From Pseudonocardiales bacterium (GTDB lineage: Bacteria > Actinomycetota > Actinomycetes > Mycobacteriales > Pseudonocardiaceae): a stretch of DNA of 6,952 nucleotides. The stretch covers positions 1-6,952 of the forward strand of contig JACDBJ010000086.1 of NCBI GenBank assembly GCA_013695005.1. The letters run 5' to 3'. This document shows, piece after piece, positions 1-5,800 of this stretch (positions within the stretch are counted from its first letter, which is position 1; each line of letters opens with the position of its first letter). Both the position numbers and the translations under genes were made by a program. The notes under the pieces were generated by a model, which worked only from the letters and a program-made list of their open reading frames with translations, did no database searches and was not told the DNA's origin.

Positions 1-9
1 ATCTACGCA

Positions 10-15
10 TATAAC
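10..15 (+). promoter_or_regulatory. possible -10 element for the SRPBCC-MarR-OsmC cluster
   Basis: The hexamer TATAAC matches five of six positions of the sigma-70/SigA consensus TATAAT. A transcript from it would begin near position 21-22, giving a leader of about 20 nt before the ATG at 43. The matching -35 would lie at or beyond the left edge of the window, so it cannot be checked. If real, this promoter argues against the ATG at 19, which would lie at or before the transcript start. Confidence 0.3.
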
Positions 16-42
16 TGGATGCATGAGAGGGAACCAGGCGAC

Positions 43-498
43 ATGTGGAAGTTCGAGCACACCGAGACGACCGCCGCGACCGCCGAGCAGCTCTGGGCGC
101 ACTACGCCGACCCGCCCCGCTGGCCGCAGTGGGACCACGAGACGGCACACGTCACCGTCAACGGACCGATGGCCGCGGGCACCGCCGGCACTGTGAAGCC
201 ACGGAACGGCCCGAGGGTCAAGTTCCGGTTCGTCGACGTTCGACCGCTGGCCGGCTTCACCGACGTCAGCCGGCTGCCGCTGGCGCGGCTCACGTTCGCC
301 CACCGCATCGAGCCCACGGCAGGGGGCTGCCGGATCACGCACGCCGTCGCGATCACCGGGCCGCTGTCGCCGTTGTTCGGACGCGTCATCGGCCGCAACA
401 TCGAGGCCAACCTGCCGGCGGCCATGCGGGCGCTCGCCAGGCTCGCCGAGTCGACGCCCCAACCTGCCACTGCGGCCACTGCGGCCGAGCCCGCGTGA
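43..498 (+). CDS. SRPBCC family protein (polyketide cyclase/dehydrase-like fold)
   Basis: The product is a 151-residue cytosolic protein with no signal peptide or membrane segment. The N-terminal strand is followed by a helix and the motif PPRWPQWD (about residues 24-31), where W-P-x-W-D is typical of the SRPBCC (Bet v1/START-like) fold. A long C-terminal helix (about 111-136) lines the ligand cavity in this family. An Ala/Pro/Thr-rich tail (137-151) looks disordered. The fold binds hydrophobic or aromatic small molecules; the ligand and any catalysis cannot be told here. I chose the ATG at 43 over the in-frame ATG at 19 because GAGAGGG (25-31) lies 11 nt before it and homologues usually start just before a WxxEH-type strand. 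The stop overlaps the start of the MarR-type gene (GTGA), so the two are probably translationally coupled. The family call is fairly sure; the role is not. Confidence 0.85.
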   Translation: MWKFEHTETTAATAEQLWAHYADPPRWPQWDHETAHVTVNGPMAAGTAGTVKPRNGPRVKFRFVDVRPLAGFTDVSRLPLARLTFAHRIEPTAGGCRITHAVAITGPLSPLFGRVIGRNIEANLPAAMRALARLAESTPQPATAATAAEPA

Positions 499-944
499 CT
501 GCCGGCGTGGCTGCGGGGCCGGCCGCCAGCCCCGGCTTCCTGCTCTGGCGTACGACGCTGAGCTGGCAGCGGAGCATCACCGCGGCGCTGCGGCCGCTGG
601 AGCTAACTCATGTGCAGTTCGTGCTGCTCGCCTCGACGTGGTGGCTGGCGACGCACGACGCCGACGGTGGCCTGCCGAGCCAGCGTCAGGTGGCCGACCA
701 CGCCGCCGCGGACGTGATGATGTCCAGCCAGGTGCTGCGTGCGCTGGAGCGGCGAGGCCTGCTCACCCGCGGTCCCGACCCGGCCGACGCGCGGGTCAAG
801 CGGCTTGACGTCACTACCGCGGGCGCGACGCTGGCGCAGCGGGCGATCGCGGTGGTCGAGGCGGCTGATGCGGCGTTCTTCGGCCGGAGCGCCGACCCGG
901 ACCGGCTGCTGGCCGTGCTGCGCGAGCTGGGGGAGCCGGACTAG
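495..944 (+). CDS. MarR-family winged helix-turn-helix transcriptional regulator
   Basis: The product is a 149-residue DNA-binding protein of usual MarR length. The order of parts fits the family: an N-terminal dimerisation helix (about 14-34), a helix around 38-52, a helix-turn-helix with LPSQRQVADHAAAD (about 60-73) leading into the recognition helix (about 74-86, MMSSQVLRALERRG), and a wing with DARVKRLDVTTAG (98-110). The C-terminal dimer helices follow. The start is GTG at 495, overlapping the previous stop by 4 nt (GTGA), which indicates coupled translation. Reading frame 3 stays open upstream to position 45, but that part lies over the SRPBCC gene and is Arg-rich shadow. There is no cysteine anywhere in the protein, so it is not a thiol-based OhrR-type sensor despite the downstream osmC-like gene. 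By analogy it probably represses its own operon and responds to a small ligand; this is inference. Confidence 0.88.
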   Translation: MTAGVAAGPAASPGFLLWRTTLSWQRSITAALRPLELTHVQFVLLASTWWLATHDADGGLPSQRQVADHAAADVMMSSQVLRALERRGLLTRGPDPADARVKRLDVTTAGATLAQRAIAVVEAADAAFFGRSADPDRLLAVLRELGEPD

Positions 945-972
945 TCGTCGCGCTCCGCCTACCGTCGACGGC

Positions 973-1449
973 ATGGAGCATCACTACGACGTGGCCGTGC
1001 GGTGGACCGGCAACCGCGGGTCAGGCACGGTCGGCTACCGCAGCTACGACCGCACCCACGAGGTGCGCGTCGAGGGCAAGCCGGTGATCCCCGGTTCGTC
1101 GGAACCGAGCTTCGGGGGCGAACCGGACCGCTGGAGCCCGGAGGAACTGCTGGTCGCGGCTTTGTCGCAGTGCCACATGCTCTGGTACCTGCACCTTGCC
1201 GCGGTGGCCGGCGTGGTGGTCGTCGGCTACTCCGACGCCGCCACCGGAGCGATGGTGACCGACCGCGACGGTGGCGGCCGCTTCACCGGCGTCGTACTGC
1301 GGCCGAGCGTCACGGTGGCCGATCCGGCGATGTCGCAGCGTGCACAGGAGCTGCACACCGAGGCGAACGCGAAGTGCTTCATCGCGCGCTCGGTGAGCTT
1401 CGAGGTCGAGCACCAGCCGAGCGTCGCGGTCGCGGCGGCACAGACGTAA
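973..1449 (+). CDS. OsmC family protein (possible hydroperoxide-reducing enzyme)
   Basis: The product is a 158-residue soluble protein with the OsmC/Ohr layout. An N-terminal beta-rich part contains W11 and GNRGSGT. WSPEELLVAALSQC (54-67) carries the first catalytic-type cysteine (C67) on the central helix, and ANAKCFIARS (131-140) carries the second (C135). In OsmC and Ohr these two cysteines reduce organic hydroperoxides, using dithiol or lipoyl partners; both are present, so peroxidase activity is plausible but unproven. The HEANAKCF-like motif fits the OsmC/YhfA-like side better than classical Ohr. It starts 28 nt after the MarR stop with no obvious Shine-Dalgarno sequence, so it probably shares the operon transcript. 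A 10-bp palindrome (CCGTCGACGG, 962-971) abuts the start. It is followed by a strong hairpin at 1466-1511. Confidence 0.88.
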   Translation: MEHHYDVAVRWTGNRGSGTVGYRSYDRTHEVRVEGKPVIPGSSEPSFGGEPDRWSPEELLVAALSQCHMLWYLHLAAVAGVVVVGYSDAATGAMVTDRDGGGRFTGVVLRPSVTVADPAMSQRAQELHTEANAKCFIARSVSFEVEHQPSVAVAAAQT

Positions 1450-1465
1450 GAACTGGACAAACGAA

Positions 1466-1511
1466 ACGGCCGGGCCCGGCGGTGGCTCTCGCCACTGCCA
1501 GACCCGGCCGT
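1466..1511. terminator. bidirectional hairpin terminator between osmC-like and csp genes
   Basis: The two arms pair almost end to end. The outer stem ACGGCCGGG (1466-1474) pairs with CCCGGCCGT (1503-1511), 9 bp. After a 3x3 internal loop the inner stem GGCGGTGGC (1478-1486) pairs with GCCACTGCC (1491-1499), 9 bp with one G-T wobble, and closes on TCTC. It lies between convergent genes. On the minus strand the hairpin is followed by a T-rich run (TTTCGTTTG), so it should stop the cold-shock transcript well. On the plus side there is no T-run, so there it would act only as a strong stem. Confidence 0.85.
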
Positions 1512-1524
1512 CAGTGTCGTCGCG

Positions 1525-1728
1525 TCAGATAACGGTGACGCCGATCGCCTGCGGGCCCTTGTTGCCCTGGCCGATCTCGAACGAAACCTTCTGGTTCTCC
1601 TCCAGGCTGCGGAAGCCGCCGCTCTGGATCTCCGAGTAGTGGACGAAGACGTCAGCGCCGCCGTCCTCGGGGGCGATGAAGCCGAAGCCCTTCTCGGCGT
1701 TGAACCACTTCACAGTGCCTTGAGCCAT
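1525..1728 (-). CDS. cspA: cold-shock domain RNA chaperone, CspA family
   Basis: The product is a 67-residue single-domain cold-shock protein, the usual length for the family. It begins MAQGTVKWFNAEKGFGFI, with aromatic residues W8 and F9, RNP1 KGFGFI (13-18) and RNP2 VFVHY (27-31), the surface that binds single-stranded RNA and DNA. It acts in the cytosol by melting mRNA structure and is often abundant at all temperatures in actinomycetes. The frame is open upstream of the ATG, but nothing there resembles the family, so the ATG at 1728 is the start. A GAGGGA element (about 13-18 nt upstream) and AGAGAAG next to the ATG are the only ribosome-binding candidates. The gene has its own long leader and promoter. 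Codons for S-L-E-E-N-Q (about residues 41-46) are exactly complementary to part of that leader. The symbol is by family; several csp paralogues are likely in the genome. Confidence 0.97.
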   Translation of the reverse strand: MAQGTVKWFNAEKGFGFIAPEDGGADVFVHYSEIQSGGFRSLEENQKVSFEIGQGNKGPQAIGVTVI

Positions 1729-1859
1729 CTTCTCTAATCCCTCACAGATAACATTCGGACCGCTGCAGACGCAGCGACCCGGGCCGTCCCGGACCGGGGG
1801 AACTTCTCCGGGTGTACCTGGAGGAGAACCAACGCTCCATCGTTTCGCGAGCGTGGGAG
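1729..1859 (-). promoter_or_regulatory. long structured 5' leader of the cold-shock gene
   Basis: If the promoter at 1866-1894 is used, the cold-shock mRNA has a leader of about 130 nt, long for an actinomycete and like the leaders that regulate cspA in other bacteria. Read on the minus strand, TGGTTCTCCTCCAGG (1831-1817) is an exact complement of CCTGGAGGAGAACCA in the coding region (1606-1592), with a possible U-G pair at each end. The same tract can instead pair locally, TTCTCC (1828-1823) with GGAGAA (1809-1804). Its TTCTC can also pair with GAGAA just before the start codon. A GC-rich stem, CCGGG-ACGG-CCCGG, lies between these and the start. The pairings are directly visible; a switch function is inference. 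Confidence 0.5.
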
Positions 1860-1865
1860 CACGAA

Positions 1866-1894
1866 CACAAAACCAACGACTGATCATAAGTCAA
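1866..1894 (-). promoter_or_regulatory. probable promoter of the cold-shock gene
   Basis: On the minus strand TTGACT (1894-1889) matches five of six bases of the -35 consensus. It is separated by 17 nt from TTTGTG (1871-1866), a weak -10. The local sequence is unusually AT-rich for this genome. An alternative -10, TATGAT (1888-1883), matches the consensus at five of six positions but has no -35 at proper distance. Either choice puts the transcript start near 1859-1876, upstream of the leader tract at 1817-1831. Confidence 0.5.
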
Positions 1895-1929
1895 CCACAC
1901 CCGGGCTCCGGGGTGGTGAACGAGGGGTC

Positions 1930-1968
1930 GCGCCGCTGCGCCGCGCCGCCCCGCGCGCCGCCCCGCGC
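1930..1968. repeat. short GC-only tandem repeat, 12-bp period
   Basis: GCGCCGCCCCGCGC occurs at 1943-1956 and again at 1955-1968, a period of 12 bp, preceded by a degenerate copy (GCGCCGCTGCGCC, 1930-1942). It lies in the gap between the cold-shock promoter and the DUF2231 gene. Apart from this repeat, a 5-6-5 inverted repeat at 1987-2002 and the terminator at 2011-2033, I see nothing gene-like between 1895 and 2058. Confidence 0.5.
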
Positions 1969-2010
1969 TCCCCGGGACCCGCAACTCATGTGGCAGAACA
2001 TGCGCTGGGA

Positions 2011-2033
2011 GCAAGAAAAGCCACACGAGTGGC
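2011..2033 (-). terminator. intrinsic terminator downstream of the DUF2231 gene
   Basis: Read on the minus strand, GCCAC-TCGT-GTGGC (2033-2020) forms a 5-bp stem with a 4-nt loop and is followed at once by TTTTCTTGC. This is the classic stem plus U-run of a rho-independent terminator. It lies 25 nt past the stop of the DUF2231 gene and separates it from the cold-shock promoter. The stem is short but its base next to the U-run is GC-rich. Confidence 0.65.
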
Positions 2034-2058
2034 GCGCGGGCGGACCGGGCCGGCGGGG

Positions 2059-2634
2059 CTAGGGCGCCTTCCGGCCGGGGAACACGTCCGCCTCGTCCTC
2101 GTGCCAGACCGGTGAGTCGCCGGCCGTCTCGACGTTGAAGCCGTAGTCATAGACCATCGTGCCGCCGTAGGCCGACCCGATCGTCACCGCGACCGCAACG
2201 ACGACCGACAGCACAGACAGGCCGAGCGGGGCGTAGTCGTCGGGGCCATAGGTCGTGAGCCGCAGCGCGAGGTCGACCACGGCCAGCACGCTCACCGCGA
2301 TCATGATGATGGCGTGCGAGTTGATCGTCCGCCGCGCCTGCGTGCCCGGCTGGCTGGAGCGATGCCAGTCCGCCCACCCGGTCAGGGCGGCCAGTAGCGA
2401 GATGGCCACCCCGCCGATGAAGACCCAGGTCCCGGCCCGGTAGAGCTGTTCGGAGACCTCGGGGTACTCGTCATGCAGCCGCGTGCTCAACACGTCGAAC
2501 ACGGCGCCGAACAGGTAGGCGGTGACCGGGATGTCGGTCACCGGCGGGTGGAACGGCTTGCCGGCCCAGCCGCGGAGGCCCTTGAACTTGCGTCCCTTGA
2601 ATGCCAGCGTCGGCCCGAACGAGAACCGCCTCAT
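2059..2634 (-). CDS. DUF2231 domain-containing four-helix membrane protein
   Basis: The product is a 191-residue integral membrane protein of unknown function. A basic N-terminal tail (1-26, rich in Lys and Arg) precedes four hydrophobic segments at about 31-49, 68-88, 106-126 and 137-157. The tail ends acidic (WHEDEAD, about 177-183) and is probably cytosolic. Family-like marks are KPFHPPVTDIPV (26-37), the T-G-W-x-D-W motif after helix 2 (85-90), N-S-H (105-107) at the start of helix 3, and G-G-T-M-V-Y (157-162) after helix 4. The ATG has a strong ribosome-binding site, AGGAG (minus strand of 2640-2644), 5 nt upstream. It is transcribed divergently from dnaE and appears monocistronic. Proposed roles for DUF2231 proteins, such as redox or heme-linked functions, are not supported by anything specific here. 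Confidence 0.88.
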   Translation of the reverse strand: MRRFSFGPTLAFKGRKFKGLRGWAGKPFHPPVTDIPVTAYLFGAVFDVLSTRLHDEYPEVSEQLYRAGTWVFIGGVAISLLAALTGWADWHRSSQPGTQARRTINSHAIIMIAVSVLAVVDLALRLTTYGPDDYAPLGLSVLSVVVAVAVTIGSAYGGTMVYDYGFNVETAGDSPVWHEDEADVFPGRKAP

Positions 2635-2667
2635 GGTGTCTCCTGCCAGTTGCGATCCGGGTTGCAG

Positions 2668-2673
2668 AATTTA
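2668..2673 (-). promoter_or_regulatory. possible -10 element for the DUF2231 gene
   Basis: On the minus strand TAAATT lies in the only AT-rich patch of the dnaE/DUF2231 gap. A start near 2661 would give a leader of about 26 nt containing the AGGAG site. No recognisable -35 lies 16-18 nt upstream; that place is occupied by the dyad at 2692-2706. Confidence 0.35.
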
Positions 2674-2691
2674 GCGGTAGCCGCCCGGCCG

Positions 2692-2706
2692 GGCTCGCCG
2701 CGAGCC
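2692..2706. promoter_or_regulatory. perfect 6-3-6 inverted repeat in the divergent dnaE/DUF2231 gap
   Basis: GGCTCG-CCG-CGAGCC is a perfect 6-bp inverted repeat with a 3-nt spacer. It partly overlaps a 12-bp palindrome, GCCCGGCCGGGC (2683-2694). It would cover the -35 area of the possible DUF2231 promoter, which makes it an operator candidate. GC-rich DNA yields such dyads by chance, so this is tentative. The remaining gap (2707-2835) holds a weak TAGAGT (2733-2738) that could be a -10 for dnaE, and short direct repeats GTGTGGC (2764, 2779) and GGCAGCGCG (2783, 2794). Confidence 0.3.
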
Positions 2707-2835
2707 TGCGCGAGACCGGATCGGGGTGGAGTTAGAGTCGGTGCCCGAGGTCCTCGATGGCGCGTGTGGCGGCTGCAGGTGTGGCAGCGCGGCGGCAGCG
2801 CGAGGCGATGTTAGCGAGCACAGAGGTTGTGGATC

Positions 2836-5800
2836 TTGCCTGATTCCTTCGTCCACCTGCACGTTCACACCGAGTACTCGATGCTCGATGGTGCGGCGAA
2901 GGTCAAGCCTCTGTTCGCCGAGGCGCAGCGCCTGGAGATGCCGGCGATCGCGATGACCGACCACGGCAACATGTTCGGCGCGTTCGAGTTCTACAGCCGG
3001 GCCAGCGAGTTCGGGATCAAACCGATCATCGGCGTCGAGGCCTATGTCGCGCCCGGCAGCCGGCACCTGAAGAAGCCGATCATGTGGGGCCAGCCGAGCC
3101 AGCGCGCGGACGACGTGTCGGGCGCCGGCGCGTATACCCACATGACGATGCTCGCGATGAACGCCACCGGGCTGCGCAACCTGTTCCGGCTGTCCAGCCG
3201 CGCCAGCATCGAGGGTTACTACTACCACCCGCGGATGGACCGCGAGCTGATCGCCGAGTGCTCCGAGGGCATCCTGGCCACGACCGGCTGCCCGTCGGGC
3301 GAGGTCCAGACCCGGCTGCGCCTCGGTCAGGACGCCGAGGCGTTGCAGGCAGCGGCCGACTACCGCGACATCTTCGGCACCGAGAACTACTTCCTCGAGC
3401 TGATGGACCACGGCCTGCACATCGAGCGCCGGGTGCGCGAGGGCCTGCTGAGGATCGGCCGTGAGCTGGGGCTGCCGCCGTTGGCGACCAACGACTCGCA
3501 CTACGTTCACCAGGGCGACGCCGAGGCGCACGAAGCGCTGCTGTGCATCAACTCCGGCAAGACGCTCTCGGACCCGAACCGCTTCAAGCTCGACGGCGAC
3601 GGCTACTTCCTGCGCAGTGCGGAGGACATGCGGGCGCTGTGGGACGGCGAGGTGCCGCAGGCGTGCGCGTCGACGCTGCTCATCGCCGAGCGGGTCGAGC
3701 CGTACGACGAGATCTTCCGGCATGTGGACCGGATGCCGCGGTTCCCGGTGCCCGAGGGGGAGACGCAGGCGTCCTGGCTGGCGCGCGAGGTGCAGCTCGG
3801 CCTGCAACGCCGCTACCCCGACGGCGTGCCGGCCGAGCACCAGGAGCGGACCTCCTACGAGCTGGGCGTCATCAACCAGATGGGTTTTCCGGCGTACTTC
3901 CTCGTCGTCGCCGACCTGTGCCAGTACGCCCAGCGCAACAAGATCAGGGTTGGCCCCGGCCGTGGCTCGGCCACCGGTTCGCTGGTGGCCTACGCGCTGG
4001 GCATCACCGACCTGGACCCGATCGAGCACAAGCTGCTCTTCGAGCGCTTCCTCAACCCCGAACGGCTGTCGATGCCCGACATCGACCTCGACTTCGACGA
4101 GCGCAGGCGCGGCGACATGATCCGCTACGTCACCGAGCGGTGGGGTGAGGGGCAGGTCGCGCAGATCGTCACCTTCGGCACGATCAAGGCCAAGGCGGCG
4201 CTCAAGGACTCCTCGCGCGTGCTGGGCTACCCGTTCGCGATGGGCGACAAGATCACCAAGGCGATGCCGCCTGCGGTGATGGGCAAGGACATCTCGCTGT
4301 CCGGGATCGTCGACCCAGCGCACCCCCGCTATAAGGAAGCCGGCGAGATCCGCGCGCTGGTCCAGGACGACCCGGACGCCGCCAAGATCTTCCAGACCGC
4401 GCGAGGGATCGAGAACCTGATCCGCCAGGCCGGCGTGCACGCCGCCGGGGTGATCCTGTCCACCGAGCCGCTGATCGACGTGCTGCCGGTCTGGCGGCGG
4501 GAGGCAGACGGCGCGATCATCACCGGCTGGGACTTCCCGTCGTGCGAGTCCATCGGCCTGCTCAAGATGGACTTCCTCGGCCTGCGCAACCTCACGGTGA
4601 TCGACGACGCGATCGAGAACATCAAGGCCAACCGCAACGTCGACATCGACCTGGAGACCCTGCCGCTGGCCGACGACGAGACCTTCCGGCTGCTGTCGCG
4701 GGGCGACACGCTCGGCGTCTTCCAGCTCGACGGCGGACCGATGCGGTCGCTGCTGCGGGCGATGGCGCCCAACAAGTTCGGCGACATCGCGGCGGTGCTC
4801 GCGCTGTACCGGCCCGGCCCGATGGCGGCCAACGCGCACATCGACTACGCCGACCGCAAGAACGGCCGCAAACCCGTCACGCCCGTCCACCCCGAGCTCG
4901 AGGAGCCGCTGGCGGAGATCCTCGACGAGACCTACGGCCTGGTGGTCTACCAGGAGCAGGTCATGGCGATCGCCGGCAAGGTGGCCGGCTACAGCCTCGG
5001 CTCGGCGGACCTGCTGCGCCGCGCGATGGGCAAGAAGAAGAAGGAGATCCTCGACAAGGAGTACGCCACCTTCGCGGCCGGGATGAAGGACCGCAGCTTC
5101 TCCGACGGCGCGGTGAAGGCGCTGTGGGACGTCCTGCTGCCGTTCTCCAGCTACGGCTTCAACAAGTCGCACACGGCGGGCTACGGCGTCGTGTCGTTCT
5201 GGACGGCGTACCTCAAGGCCAACTTCCCCGCGGAGTACATGGCCGCGTTGCTGACCAGCGTCGGCGACGACAAGGACAAGATGGCGGTCTACCTCTCCGA
5301 GTGCCGCAAGATGGGGATCAAGGTCCTGCCGCCGGACGTCAACGAGTCCGCACACAACTTCACCCCGATCGGCACCGATATCCGCTTCGGCCTGTCCGCG
5401 GTGCGCAACGTCGGCACCAACGTGGTGCGCTCGATCGTCGAGACCAGGACGAACAAGGGCCGCTACGTCTCCTTCGCCGACTTCCTCGACAAGTCCGAGG
5501 TGGTCGTGTGCAACAAGCGCGCGATCGAGTCACTGGCCAAGGCCGGCGCGTTCGACAGTCTCGGCCACACCCGCCGCGCGATCACCGAGCACCACGAGAT
5601 CGCCGTCGACGCGGTGATCGGGATCAAGCGCGAGCGCGACCGCGGCCAGTTCGACCTGTTCGGCGAGTCCGACGACGACGTGGCCTCCAGCGTCATAGGG
5701 CTGGACTTCGACTACTCGCGCGAGGAGTGGCCGCGCAAGCAGCTGCTCGGGTTCGAGCGGGAGATGCTCGGGCTCTACGTATCCAGCCACCCGCTCGCCG

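Noticed and set aside
19..42. ATG at 19 as start of the SRPBCC gene
   Set aside because: No ribosome-binding site precedes it, it lies about where transcription would begin, and the extra eight residues do not fit the family N-terminus.
45..494. Extension of the MarR frame back to position 45
   Set aside because: The added part overlaps the SRPBCC gene and is an Arg/Gly-rich shadow; the MarR fold begins after the GTG at 495.
1729..1887. N-terminal extension of the cold-shock protein to 120 residues
   Set aside because: Cold-shock proteins of this family begin at MAQGTVKWF; the extra residues are translated leader RNA with no resemblance to a domain.
1742..2026. 94-codon minus-strand frame over the cold-shock leader
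   Set aside because: It spans the likely csp promoter and leader, has low-complexity Arg-rich parts and no ribosome-binding site.
2671..5355. 894-codon minus-strand open frame antisense to dnaE
   Set aside because: It lies opposite a clear essential gene and its product is rich in Arg, Val, Leu, His and Asp, without any domain. Long antisense frames are expected where third positions are nearly always G or C.
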